DNA from: Neocallimastix lanati (nom. inval.)
Lineage: Eukaryota > Neocallimastigomycota > Neocallimastigomycetes > Neocallimastigales > Neocallimastigaceae
Direction of reading: 5' to 3'
Assembly: GCA_016946835.1 (NCBI GenBank)
Contig: JACVTC010000102.1
Location: 247,001 to 311,000, forward strand
Length of the DNA: 64,000 nt
Shown piece after piece: positions 19,701 to 31,946 of this stretch. Each line of letters starts with the position of its first letter. Positions within the stretch are counted from its first letter, which is position 1. The notes below the pieces were generated by a model that was not told where the DNA came from, did not search any database, and worked only from the letters and a program-made list of their open reading frames with translations. A program made the position numbers and the translations under genes.

Positions 19701-20523
19701 AGTCAGTAATATTAGAGTGTGGATAAATTTCATTATAATTTATTTTTTGAATATTTTCGACAAATTCGTAAATACGATTGGAATAGTCCTCTAATATTTT
19801 AGGAATATTTAAAGATCCTCCTGGACGTTCTGCCTGTCCCATAAAATCTTCAAATTCATTGGAAGGTAACGTTATTTTAAAAATAGCTATTTCATTGTCT
19901 GTTAACTCAAATAATTCAGCTCGATGTCCTTTATCAATAAAAGTTGATAATGATAAAATGCTATGAACTGCTAAATAATACAAAAAAATAAATAAATAAA
20001 TAATAAAAAATAAAAAAAATTAAAATAAAAATCAATAAGTTAATATGTTTACACAAATAATTAATAATTTTATTGTATATTTTTATTAAATTTAGTATAT
20101 TAGATTTTATATATATATATATATAATATATAAATATATTTATTCATATTTAGATTTAATTAATTATAATTTTTAATTCTTAATTATTTTTATTTTTTTA
20201 TATATACAAATATGTATATATTTTAAAATAATTTATTTTTTCTTTTTTTATTTTATTTTCTTCAGTATATATATATATATATTTACATTTATTTTTTATT
20301 TTTTTTTTATTGTTTTTAGTATTTATATATATTTATATATAAATTTCTTTTATATTTTTTATTAATACTATTAATAATAATAATAAAAAAATAATTTCTT
20401 TTTATTAATTTGAATTTATTTGTATATATTTTGAAAATTTTATATACATTTTAAAAACTATTGTTTATTTATCCAAAGTTACCTACCAAATAAGAGGATA
20501 TATAAAATTTTAATTGTACGCAT
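16759..20523 (-). CDS. secreted CotH-kinase-family protein with four internal repeats
   Basis: Three exons: 20523-20487, 19970-18260 and 17932-16759 (introns 516 and 327 bp, GT...AG, phases matching); 973 residues in all. Exon 1 gives a signal peptide (MRTIKILYILLF, joined to AVHSILSLS). Residues about 75-560 hold four repeats of about 125 residues, each with an LPELNI core (residues 104, 234, 356, 481). The C-terminal part is CotH-like: FKLRGDTKDPSLLRSKL, the VLINDVDFGLYVLMD strand and the metal-binding motif SYDFDLDFGYN (Asp788, 790, 792). CotH proteins are atypical kinases known from spore coats, and secreted CotH proteins are known from gut fungi, often with dockerins; no dockerin is seen here. 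Exon 1 is the least certain part. Substrate and role are unknown. Confidence 0.82.
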
Positions 20524-20709
20524 AATTTTAAATCTCTAATATTTAATTTTAAATTATTATAATTTATTAATGTATAATATAATTGTGATATTTATATGCT
20601 GGAAATTTTATATTTTTTTATTCCAAATTCATTATTTTAACTTTATATATATATATTTTTTATTTGTTTTTATTTTTATTTTTTTTTTTTTTTTATTTTA
20701 TTTAAAGTA

Positions 20710-20751
<42 letters not shown>

Positions 20752-20871
20752 TTTTATATATGCGGCATAAACTGATAATTATAAATAATATTAATAATTT
20801 AACCGTAAATAAAAAGAAAAAAAAAATTTTCCTTTTAATTTAATATAATTTATTTATAAGATATAATTAAG

Positions 20872-20909
<38 letters not shown>

Positions 20910-22246
20910 TTGATGTATGCGGCATATGCTTATTAACTATTAATAAAAAAAAAATTTTTTTTTTTTTTTTTTTTTATTAATTAAAATTTTTAATATAATT
21001 ATATAATTTAATATGCTATTAATTATAATAATAATTAATTTATTAGATAAAATAAAATAAATTTTATATTTAATTGATAAATATAATACTAAATTTTTTT
21101 TTTCTTCAATATTAAATATCTAAATTAATAATAAATATATAAAATAAATCATTATATTTTCAATAAATTGATAGTTTATTATAATAAAGTAAAAAAAAAA
21201 AAAAAAATTTTATTTATTTTTTAATGTAAAAAACTAAAAAATATTTAATTATATAAATTTTATGTTTTAACATTTTATATATAGTACATTAACATTATAA
21301 TACATTTAAAATGTGCCATTTTTTAATAGTTTATAATAATTTTCATTATTATTATTATTATTATTATTATAAAATTAGTTTATTTTTTTTATCTTAATCT
21401 TTTAATTATACCATTAGATATAGGTTTATTTCTTCTTTCCTTATCAAATTCATAATCATATTCTATTTATATATATATATATATTTCTTAGTTTTCTTAA
21501 CATAATTTAATCCTAATAATAAATTATTTTCTTCATATTCTTTTCATGTATTTGTAAAATTTTGCTAATTGATAATTCATTCACTTTTAATATTATTATA
21601 AGTTTTTTTTTTTAGAATCTATTTATTTATTATTTATTCATTTAATAAAAATAATTATTAATTAATTAATTAATTATGTATTATTTATTATTATTTTAAT
21701 GTTATTTTATCTAATATTTATTTATTATAATTTATTTATTTTATTATCTATATGTTTATTCAATTATTTTTTTTCTATTTATTTATTTATTTAAATAATC
21801 ATTATATCTTCTATACAAAATTATAATTTAATAATAATTATATAAAATTTATTTAAAAATTTTAATATAAATTTGTTAATTTTTTAAATTTATAATAATA
21901 TTTTATGACTTTTTTATTTTTAATTTTTAAATCTTATAATTTTTATTTATTTATTTTTATATATAAATTAAATTATTTCCTGAGAAAAAAAAAGTCATAT
22001 TAAATAAAAAAAAAAAATATAAAGAAAAAAAGTCATATTATATATAAAAAAAAAATGAATTTATATATATATAAAGACATAAATAAATAAATAATTTAAA
22101 AGATAATAAATTCTATTATTTATTATTTATTTTTTTTTTTTTTTTAATTTTATTTACTTTTTAATACTCATAATTATATTTCAAATAATAAATATTATTT
22201 TAAAAATTATTATAAGTAATTAAGTGATAAATTTTTTAATAATAAG
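20524..22246. other. intergenic, CotH upstream region and AT-rich desert
   Basis: No gene supported. It contains the CotH promoter side (20524 to about 20930), with two long poly(A) tracts and two copies of an 11-bp palindrome (listed separately). The rest is AT-rich with (TTA)n and (ATTT)n microsatellites. Confidence 0.6.
20759..20926. promoter_or_regulatory. two copies of palindrome TATGCGGCATA upstream of CotH
   Basis: TATGCGGCATA occurs at 20759-20769 and 20916-20926. Its arms TATGC/GCATA are perfect complements around one central base. Each copy follows a long poly(A) tract and lies 236 and 393 bp upstream of the predicted CotH start. GC-containing dyads are rare in this background, so a transcription-factor site is a reasonable guess, but nothing here proves binding. 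Confidence 0.4.
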
Positions 22247-23347
22247 ATGATTAATTCGAATAAAATAAATATAAATCCTGCCCTAGATGTTACTTTCAAA
22301 AATTTATTTGGAATAGAAAAGAATAAATATATATTAATTGATTTTCTTAATAAAATATTAAAACTTACTGGAGAAAAAGAAATTAAAAATATAACTCATT
22401 TAGATAAAGACGAAATGGGAACTAACATGAATAAACCAATCCAAGAGTAAGAAATAAGAAGAAAAAATATTTTATTTAAACCGGAAGACAACCGTCTTAT
22501 TACTGTTAAAGCTAAGACAAAAGGAGAGGAAATTATAATAATAGAAATTCAAATGAATGAAGGACCTAAAATGGTTAGAAGATCATTTTACTATTCTCTT
22601 GACTTAATTTATAATTCATCGCCTTATAGCTATCATTCAATCCCAAAAGTAATTATGATAAATATTTTAAATTCTAATTTATTTAATTCCACAGACAAAG
22701 AAAAAAATAAACTTTGCCGGTAGTACACTCTAATAGATAATGACACCAATGAAAAAAAATATTTAAAAGATTTAATAAGTATTCATATCATATAGTTACT
22801 TAAGTATAAAGAACATGGAAAAAAGCATAATAATGAACTGAGGAGAGATGACCCATGGATCCTTTTTTTAAATAATCCTAACGATGATTTTTTAAGCAAG
22901 AAATCACACCAAAAGTATTTATTGATGCAAGGGAAGAGTTAATATATTTACAGAATAATCCTGAATTTCAAGATTTATATGATGAAAGAGAAAGATAAAT
23001 AAAAGATAAAAAATCAAGTATGAACGGTAAAAGAAAAATGCATTTAAACGAAGATATTGAAATAGGTATAAATGTAGGGACAAGAAATGCACAGTTAAAA
23101 TCTTTAATAGATTTTTTGAAGAAGGGTAATAAATTAGAAGATATAAAAAAATAATTTTAAAATATTTACTGAAGAAGAATTAGAAAAAGTCGAAAATTTT
23201 ATTAAAGATCCATATTATAAAATCAAGGATTTGTCTGAAGAATTGAAAATAAATGAAAGCAATATATTAGAAATTTGTAATATATATAGTATAAACATAA
23301 AGGAAAGATCTGTGAAAAAACAAAAAAAAATAAAAATAAAAAAATAA
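22247..23347 (+). pseudogene. broken Rpn-type PD-(D/E)XK nuclease/transposase gene
   Basis: The N-terminus (NPALDVTFKNLFGIEKNK) and the strand EEIIIIEIQMNE are typical of the Rpn/PDDEXK_2 recombination-promoting nuclease family. The later segment REELIYLQNNPEFQDLYDER is its usual C-terminal part, followed by a helix-turn-helix-like tail. In-frame stops lie at 22448 (TAA), 22721 (TAG), 22793 (TAG) and 22996 (TAA). One base is missing near 22900, and another frame break occurs at the oligo(A) near 23150. The Asp expected in front of the E-x-Q core is Val. Members are common in bacteria and in gut fungi; this copy is dead. Confidence 0.82.
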
Positions 23348-23937
23348 AATGTAATAAAAAAAATAATAAAAAAATAAATACAAAAATAAGTAATAATTAA
23401 ATAATAATTTAAAAATTAAAAATCATTTTAAATTATATAAATGTATTATCTATTGAAATACCATATGAAATATTAAATAAATAAATAAATAAATAGAATT
23501 AAAAATTATATGTATTACTTTTTTTAACAAAATATTATTTCATTCTTGTTAAAAATATAATAGTCTAATACTATTTTATTATTATAATTATTATTATTAT
23601 TATTATTAGAATTAATATACAATGAATTTTTTTTTTTTTTTTTTTTTTTTTAAGACTAGCATTAGGACGAAATATGATATAAAGTTAAATTATATAAAAA
23701 AAATATATAGAAAAAGGTCAATGTGAATAATTATTATATATAATAAAAAGTAAAATATAGTAAGAATTTTTGAATAGTAATAATATTTAAAAATTGCTTA
23801 CCAAATTGTTGCTATTATACAATATTTAGGTAAGAGAATTATCAAATTTTTACATTAACGTAATTATTTTAGTCTATATAATAAATATAATAAATTATTA
23901 AAATATCATCAGTGTCTATGATTAAGATGTAGCGTAG

Positions 23938-24001
23938 TATCCCAGGGGTTGGGTCCAAAAGCCTTTTGGATACCTCTGTGGTTTTATGATACCCTAGGAT
24001 A
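23938..24001. repeat. GC-rich imperfect stem-loop
   Basis: TCCAAAA (23954-23960) pairs perfectly with TTTTGGA (23964-23970) around the 3-base loop GCC. The outer TATCCCAGGG (from 23938) pairs with CCCTAGGATA (23992-24001) with one mismatch. The 64-base unit is far richer in G and C than its surroundings. It could be a small MITE-like palindrome or a hairpin RNA gene. Confidence 0.6.
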
Positions 24002-24527
24002 AAAATTTGAATAAATTAAAAATGAAAATTTTTCTTCAAATTTAATTTATATTAAATATATTATATTAATTATTTATAATATTAATTATTATATTTAAAT
24101 TATTATTTTTTAAAAAATAATAGTATAATAAACAAACTATTTAACCTTTAATTATATGGCTGAAATAATTTATTTAAATTGGAAATTATCTTTATTCTTT
24201 TATTTTTTTATTTAATATTAAATAAAAATAAAAGATAAATAATAATAAAATAATAATAAAAATAATAATGAATAAAATAAAAGTATATATAATTATAAAA
24301 ATTATTAGTTAAGAATAATAAAAATAATAAAAAATAATTATAAACGAATTTTTATTATTTATTTTAATAATATTTTATTAATGGGTTAGCTATTAAATTT
24401 TCCAAATTTATATTTTTTTAATAATAATTATATATAATATTTTTATATATTGACAATTTTTTAATAGTTCATAATTATAAATTATTTTAATATAAATTTA
24501 ATTTATTTTTCTTTGTATTCTAACATG

Positions 24528-24530
24528 TAT

Positions 24531-24589
<59 letters not shown>

Positions 24590-24591
24590 TT
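24528..24591. repeat. (ATTT)n microsatellite
   Basis: About 16 uninterrupted ATTT units. Confidence 0.85.
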
Positions 24592-25146
24592 CTTAATATT
24601 TTAAGTTTATTTTTAAATACAATTTAAAATGAAGAAAATTAAAAACTTTTAACGATAAAAAAAAAACATATATATATATATTAACAATCATGAATAAAGA
24701 ATAAATTAAAAAATAGATTAGTTTTTCCAAACTTTTTATAAAATTTTAAGTTAAGATTTAAACAGTAGTAGAATATAACTAAAGATTAAAACTATAGTTT
24801 AAAAATTGTTTTTAATTATTACATTTTTATATTTTAATTTTTATAATAATATATAAAAATAATAATATTTATTATCATTACTATTTTTGTATTTACATGT
24901 ATTAATCATAATAACACAAGTTATTATTTAATTCATAATATCTATATATATAATATTTATTAGTATTATTTAAGTTTTTTTTTTTTTTTAGTATTTACTT
25001 AAATATTATTTTTACTTTTTTTATATTATTATTTTTTTTTTGTTTATATTTACTTATTTTTTTTTGATCCTTCTTAACTATTAATTAAATTAATGTTGTT
25101 GTTGCTTTTATTGTTGTTTATATTTAAATAAAACAATCATTTGTTT

Positions 25147-25857
25147 TTAGTTTCTTGGTGCATCATATGAAATCCAATCATAATATGCATTAATATTTGT
25201 TCTTCCATTGAAAGGTCTAAGCCAGTCATCTACTCCAATACCATTCCAAGCGTTCATCATAATTTTACCGGGTGTGGTTGGAATATTATCGTAGGCAGTG
25301 TAGACTTCTCTACCATCAACGTACCAAGTAATATGATTTCTATCCCAGAAGAAACCGTAAGTATGGAATCCTTGAGAAGCATCAAAACCAAGATAGTGAA
25401 CATGTTCATGATGTCCAACGCCACTGGTGTAGTAGTTAAATTGAACTTTAGTGGTATCGTAACCAAGGAATTCAATATCAATTTCATCCCATTTTGTACC
25501 ATCACTTGGTCCGGTATAGGTGAAGAAGGAGGAAACTACACCAGGATTCTTAATAGGTTTCATGTTGACTTGGAACATACCATAACCATAATACTTTTTA
25601 GTACGATATTCACCACAATTGAATCCAGACCAACCGCCATCAATAGTAATCTTTAATTTACCGTTTTCAAAACGGTTATTATTTGGTGTGAATTTACAGT
25701 TAAACATATCACCATTGGACCAATTAGCCATGTCAAATCTACTAGAATCATGGTAGTTAAAGTCCATAGTTTCATGTTTACCATTCCAAGCTGGAGCAGC
25801 CAAAGTGGTTGTTGATAATCCTAAGGCTACTAATGCAATAGATAATATATTTTTCAT
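25147..25857 (-). CDS. licA: GH16 lichenase, array copy A
   Basis: A 236-residue secreted beta-1,3-1,4-glucanase (lichenase) that hydrolyses mixed-linkage beta-glucan of cereals and lichens. The signal peptide is about residues 1-20 ([12 protein letters not shown] core, TTTLA-APAW). The single GH16 beta-jelly-roll domain has the catalytic motif WDEIDIEF: nucleophile Glu125, Asp127 and acid/base Glu129. Cys54 and Cys81 could form a disulfide. No dockerin or carbohydrate-binding module follows, so it is a free enzyme. It closely resembles Orpinomyces licA, which belongs to the bacterial type of GH16 and is generally attributed to horizontal transfer. It is intronless and uses more C- and G-ending codons than its neighbours, suggesting high expression. 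Confidence 0.95.
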   Translation of the reverse strand: MKNILSIALVALGLSTTTLAAPAWNGKHETMDFNYHDSSRFDMANWSNGDMFNCKFTPNNNRFENGKLKITIDGGWSGFNCGEYRTKKYYGYGMFQVNMKPIKNPGVVSSFFTYTGPSDGTKWDEIDIEFLGYDTTKVQFNYYTSGVGHHEHVHYLGFDASQGFHTYGFFWDRNHITWYVDGREVYTAYDNIPTTPGKIMMNAWNGIGVDDWLRPFNGRTNINAYYDWISYDAPRN

Positions 25858-26418
25858 TTTTGTTTTTCTATTTCTTTTTAAATAATTAATTTTATTTCAA
25901 ATAAAATATATATGTATTTTTTTTTTCTATTAAATTAAAAAAAGATATAAATAATTTTTTATTATTTTTAATCTTTTATAATTTTTATATTTATCTATTG
26001 ATTAATTAATTATACTAGCTAATTAATTTATAATAAAAAATAAAATAATTTTTTATTAATGAAAAAAAAAAAAAAAAATAAAAAATACTTTTTATCTCTA
26101 TTTATAACTCACGTTTTATATATAATCATAATGCTAATTGAAATGGTTGATCTAATATCCCATCAAATAAATTAAATGATATTGATATAAATAAAATTAT
26201 AAACTATAATTAATAATAAAATATTGAACCTAGAAATATTAGAAAAATAAATAATTAATTAATAAAATTAACATATTAAATAAAATAATTATTAAATATA
26301 ATTAAATAATATTATAAATTTAAATCAAAACTACAATTATCATAATAGAATAACAATATGATTTATTAAATTAAACGTTTAAAATAATTTATGTATTTAT
26401 AATTATAGTAGTATTTAA

Positions 26419-26467
<49 letters not shown>

Positions 26468-27214
26468 ATTATTTATTATCTTATTTTATTAATATATTTT
26501 TTTTAATTAAATATCAATTTTTATTATTATCTAAAGAGAAAAATATTAACATCACATGGATATTTGTTTATATAATTATATATTTAAAATATTAACATAA
26601 ATATAAAAATATATATATTTATTTATTATTCTTTATCTTCAATCTTTTATTTAGTATTAAATAAATAAATAAAAGAATAAAGATAATTTTCAATTTAAAT
26701 AAATTATTTTTGTCCAACTTCAATAGAGAACAATGTCGAAATAGCTTATATCCTTTACCATGTTTATCCTACCATTTTAATGTTTAATAGCAATTAAAAA
26801 TATTATATTAACTTTAATTTATATTCATTACTAAAAATTAAAGAAATACTAACACTTGATATTAATGAAAATAATTAATTATTTAAATAATAATAAATTT
26901 TCATCTTAACTATGATGTTATTCCATTGATGAGAAAATAATTAAAGAATAGTATTCATCTTTATTATTTCTTCTCCTTTTTTTTTTTTTTTTTAATAAAT
27001 ATTTTATATATTAATTCATTTCAAACAATTTTTTACTTAAAATTTTTTCTTATAAAAAATTTAACTAATATCTTATATAATTATATTATTTATAATTATA
27101 TAAGATATAAGGATGTTGAAATTAATAAAAATTAATATATTTTAATATTTAATTCATTATATATAAAAAGTATTTTATATTATTTAATTTTTTAAAAACT
27201 ATATTTTATATATA

Positions 27215-27254
<40 letters not shown>

Positions 27255-28432
27255 ATTATTATTATTATTATAATAATTATTATTATTATTAAATAATTAA
27301 TTTTAAATTCAATAATAAATTTTAGTTAAAATAATAATAAAAATAATAATATATAATAGTTAAAAATAATAAATAATATTAAAAAATAATTATAAACGAA
27401 TTTTTAATATTTATTTTAATAATATTTTATTAATGTGTAACTCTAAATTTTCCGTAAATTAAATATAATAAATAATAAAATTTTAGAAATTTATTATTTT
27501 TTTTAACTATAATATTTAATAATAAATAAAGTCATTTTAATAATTATATATATTTTTACATATAATAATATAATATGTAAAATAATAGTTTACTATTTCA
27601 ATTTTTATAAATATTAATATTATAGAATAAATTTTTTATTTATTTTTATTTACTTCTTATTTTTTTAAATATATTTTTAAATATAATATCACATATAGAA
27701 ATATTATTATTATTATAATTATTACTATTCTATTAAAATGTAGAAAATTTAAAAACTTTTTAATACCCCCCCAAAAAAAATAAAATAAAATAAACATTCA
27801 CTTCTAAATAATAAATTAAAATATAATTTAATTTTTCAAAACTTTTTAATTTTTTCTTTTTTCTTTTAATACTTGAATTTTTCAATTGCACAGTAGTAAA
27901 ATTTAAATTCTTTTTTTCTTTTAATATTTTAATTTTTCAATTACACATTAATAAAACTAAAGATTAAAAATAAAATTTAATAGTTAACATTTTTATATTT
28001 TAATTTTTATATTATATTTTGTTAAAATCTATATTTATTTTTTTTTTTTTTTTAACTTTAACAATTTTTTTTATACATTTTTTACTTTTACAATTTTTTT
28101 TTTTTTTAAAAATAACAAAATATGATAAAAATTTACAATTATATATAAAAATTATATTAAATACTATTATGTATTTACTAGTATTAATCATTAAAATACA
28201 AGTTATTATTTAATTCATAATATCTATAAATATAATATTTATTAGTATTATTTAAGTTTTTTTTTTTTTTTTGGATTTACTTAAATATTATTTTTACTTT
28301 TTTTATATTATTATTTTTTTTTGTTTATATTTACTTATTTTTTTTTTTTGATTCTTCTTAATTATTAATTAAATTAATGTTGTTCGTTGTTTTTATTGTT
28401 ATTTATATTTAAATAAAACAACCATTTATTTT
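25858..28432. other. lichenase inter-unit spacer A
   Basis: No gene. This is copy A's 5' side followed by the 3' flank of the collapsed copy. Most of it matches 34204-36625 with small indels, and its first 1.2 kb also matches 37337-38330. It contains (TTA)n, (AT)n and homopolymer tracts. Confidence 0.75.
26099..26106 (-). promoter_or_regulatory. TATA box of lichenase copy A
   Basis: TATAAATA on the minus strand in the context AGTTATAAATAGAG, about 245 bp upstream of the ATG. The context is kept in every array copy while the flanking poly(A/T) varies in length. Confidence 0.65.
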
Positions 28433-28535
28433 TAGTTTCTTGGTGCATCATAAGAAATCCAATCATAATATGCACTAATATTTGTTCTTCCATTGAAAGG
28501 TCTAAGCCAGTCATCTACTCCAATACCATGTCAAA
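28433..28535 (-). pseudogene. collapsed lichenase copy
   Basis: Only the last about 32 codons of a licA-type gene remain (to CCAATACCAT). A few bases from the codons around FDM (GTCAAAT) follow, then promoter-side sequence beginning ACTAGCTAATT that in intact copies lies about 160 bp before the ATG. About 780 bp are missing compared with copy E. The internal GTCAAAT scrap implies two deletions, one of them at a shared CAT. The TATA-box context upstream survives. Confidence 0.9.
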
Positions 28536-29410
28536 TACTAGCTAATTAATTTATAATAAAAAATTATATAATTTTTTATTAATGAAAAAAAAAAAAAAAA
28601 AGAAATACTTTACTCTATTTATACCCACATTTCATATATACTACTACCTTCATAACAATGTTTGATCTAATAACTCTAATAACCCATTACTTAAATTAAA
28701 CGATAAACTCTAATGAATAATAAAATATTGAACATGGAATTTTTTTTTATAAAAATAAATTAAAATTAGCAAAATTAAAATTAAATATTGTAAAAACGTG
28801 ACTTATAATAAATGAATATTATAAAATATTATAGATTTAGAACTATTAATTACATAAAAATATGTATAATTAAATGAAACGTTAAAAAATAATTTATGTA
28901 TAGGGGTATTTTAAAAAAATAAAAAAAATAAAAAAATAAAAAAAAAAAAGTATAGAAATAAAATTCTTTATTATTAATTTATTTTATTAATATATATTAT
29001 ATATATATATATTTTTTTTTTAAATTAAAAAATAAATTTTATTATTTTTATTATTATCTAAAGAGAAAAATATTAACATCACATGGATATATAATTAAAT
29101 CATTAAATATTTAAAATATTAACCTAAAATATAAAATCATTAAATAATTCATAATATTATTCTTTAATCTTTTCATATTTTTTTTTCAAATATTAAATAA
29201 ATAAATAAAAGAATAAAGATAATTTTCAATTTAAATAAATTATTTCTGCCCTTCAATAAAAGAACAATATTGAGGTAACCTCTATCTTTTAAGATTTTTA
29301 TCTTTCTTTGACGTTTCATGATAATTAAAAGTTTTATATTAAATTTAATTTATTTTTTGAGTCATAATTAAAAAAAAATAAAATAAAATAAAATAAAATA
29401 AAATAAAAAA

Positions 29411-29448
<38 letters not shown>

Positions 29449-29546
29449 TATAATAATACTTTGATATTAATGAAAATTAATAATACTTTATTTAGAATAA
29501 TAATAACTTTTTTTTTTCATCATAATTATAATGTTCATCAGTGAGA

Positions 29547-29591
<45 letters not shown>

Positions 29592-29805
29592 AAATAATTA
29601 ATAAATGATATTAACTTCTATTATTAAATCACTTTGCTTTTTTTTTTTTTTTTTAATAAAAGTTATTTTATTTTATATTTTATTTTATTTTATTAATTTA
29701 TTCAATTCAATTAGTTTTTCACTATACTTTTTTTATTATATTAATAAATTTAATGATATATACAATTAAAATAATAATTATAGAGTGAAGTGACCTATTT
29801 ATTCC

Positions 29806-29870
<65 letters not shown>

Positions 29871-30247
29871 CTTTTTCTTTTTCTTTTTTTTTAATATTAT
29901 ATATATATATATTATTAGTAAGAATAATAAGATTATATTAAAAAAATAAATATAAAATACTTACTTTAATGATGTTTTTTTTTTTTAATAGATAAATAAT
30001 TAAATTTTCATAAATTATATTTTGATGAATAATAATAATAATAAAAAAAAAAAAAAAAAAGTAAGGCATCTATCTCCTTTAATTGATATGAATTCAGCAT
30101 TAAATCTTTTTGAATTTAACAATTATGTGTGATTTTTTTTCTTCATTTAGTTTTGTATTTCTATCTCCATATAAAAATATATATATTTAATGTATAATTA
30201 AGATTTATTATATTTAGTAAATATATATATATATTAAGAAATATTCC

Positions 30248-30291
<44 letters not shown>

Positions 30292-30905
30292 GTAATAATA
30301 AATATATAAAAAAAAATTTTATCATAATGTAATATAAAGAACTACCAAAGAACCTATAATAATTACTCAAATTTCATATTTTATTATTAATATATTTGTG
30401 TCTTTCAAGTTATAAATTTATATATATATGTTAACATGATAACACAATGAACATGTGCCAATTTTTTTATAGTTTAAAATTATAAATTTTCATAAACACT
30501 ACCCATCACTATAGAATTATTGTTTTTATTTTTTTTTTTTTTTTTTTATTTCTTTTTTTTTTTTTTTTTTTTTTTTATATACTTTATTTATTTCTTCTTA
30601 ATTTTGTAAATATTATTACATAAAATATTACAGATTAAAATATTTTTATTACAACTAATTATTACAATTTTTTAATAAAAATGTAGAAAAATTAACAAAA
30701 TACGAGTGAAAGTATACAACTTATTTATATAAATAATAATATATATTATTATTGTATTTACTAGTACTAATCACTATGTTATAATAATTATATCTATATA
30801 CATATACATACATATAATATATATAATATAATTATTAATATTTATATTTTTTGTGCTAACTCTTTATTAATTAAACACTATTTTTTGTCTTCTTATATTA
30901 TTATC

Positions 30906-30938
<33 letters not shown>

Positions 30939-30994
30939 AATGTTATTTTTTATTTTATTTATTTATTTATTTTTTTTTTATTTTTTTAATTTTT

Positions 30995-31046
<52 letters not shown>

Positions 31047-31238
31047 ACAATTACTATTCAATTGATTTCATTTTTGTTATATATTATTTAACAATTGAGT
31101 TTTTTTTTTTTTTTAAAAAAAAAAAATTATTTAATTATTTTTTGGTTGTTATCATTGTTATTTATAATTATTTATTTTTAGTTTCTTATGGTGGTTTTTT
31201 AATTAAATAAATAATTATTTATTTATTTTTTTTTTTTT
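28530..31238. other. lichenase inter-unit spacer (collapsed copy to B)
   Basis: No gene. It matches 40770-43560 almost base for base. Long A and T tracts occur (about 29416-29446, 29549-29589, 30252-30289, 31003-31045), with (TAAAA)n at about 29375-29408 and (TTA)n at 29810-29870. Confidence 0.75.
28616..28623 (-). promoter_or_regulatory. orphan TATA box of collapsed lichenase copy
   Basis: GGGTATAAATAGAG on the minus strand, identical in context to copy E, but with no coding region left to drive. Confidence 0.55.
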
Positions 31239-31946
31239 TTAGTTTCTTGGTGCATCATAGGAAATCCAATCATAATAAGCACTAATATTTGTTCTTCCAT
31301 TGAAAGGTCTAAGCCAGTCATCCACTCCAATACCATTCCAAGCATTCATCATAATTTTACCTGGAGTGGTTGGAATATTGTCGTAGGCAGTGTAGACTTC
31401 TTTACCATCGACATACCAAGTAATATGATATCTATCCCAGAAGAAACCGTAAGTATGGAATCCTTGAGAAGCATCAAATCCAAGGTAGTGAACATGTTCA
31501 TGATGTCCAACGCCACTGGTGTAGTAGTTAAATTGAACCTTAGTGGTATCGTAACCAAGGAATTCAATATCAATTTCATCCCATTTCGTACCATCACTTG
31601 GTCCAGTATAGGTGAAGAAGGAGGAAACTACACCAGGATTCTTAATGGGTTTCATGTTGACTTGGAACATACCATAGCCATAATACTTTGTAGTACGATA
31701 TTCACCACAATTGAATCCAGACCAACCGCCATCAATAGTAATCTTTAATTTACCGTTTTCAAAACGGTTATTATTTGGTGTGAATTTACAGTTAAACATA
31801 TCACCATTGGACCAATTGGCCATGTCAAATCTACTAGAATCATGGTAGTTAAAATCCATGGTTTCATGGTTACCATTCCATGCTGGAGCAGCCAAGGTGG
31901 TTGATAATCCTAAGGCTACTAATGCAATAGATAATATATTTTTCAT
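31239..31946 (-). CDS. licA: GH16 lichenase, array copy B
   Basis: A 235-residue secreted lichenase with one Thr fewer in the signal peptide than copy A (STTLA). Catalytic Glu-Ile-Asp-Ile-Glu is intact. Variants shared with copy F include YRTTKYYG (Lys to Thr) and DRYHITWYV (Asn to Tyr); its own variant is DGKEVYT. The shared variants fit B and F being the corresponding genes of the duplicated segment. Confidence 0.95.
   Translation of the reverse strand: MKNILSIALVALGLSTTLAAPAWNGNHETMDFNYHDSSRFDMANWSNGDMFNCKFTPNNNRFENGKLKITIDGGWSGFNCGEYRTTKYYGYGMFQVNMKPIKNPGVVSSFFTYTGPSDGTKWDEIDIEFLGYDTTKVQFNYYTSGVGHHEHVHYLGFDASQGFHTYGFFWDRYHITWYVDGKEVYTAYDNIPTTPGKIMMNAWNGIGVDDWLRPFNGRTNISAYYDWISYDAPRN

Larger units (their letters stand above)
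23348..25146. other. intergenic, AT-rich
   Basis: No gene. It contains A/T homopolymers, a GC-richer stem-loop (23938-24001), an (ATTT)n microsatellite (about 24528-24591) and, from about 24600, the 3' flank shared by the lichenase units. Confidence 0.6.

Noticed and set aside
18256-19983. Separate 575-residue gene starting at TTG
   Set aside because: The start is not an ATG and lies directly at a splice acceptor; the end lies at a donor whose phase joins it to the CotH domain exon.
22448-22998. Stop codons reassigned to glutamine
   Set aside because: All intact genes in the window use TAA/TAG/TGA as real stops, and the same locus also has frameshifts, so it is a pseudogene.
25333-25656. 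107-codon plus-strand open frame (and an 82-codon minus-strand one) repeated in every lichenase copy
   Set aside because: They are shadows of the conserved GH16 coding sequence and persist only because that sequence is conserved.
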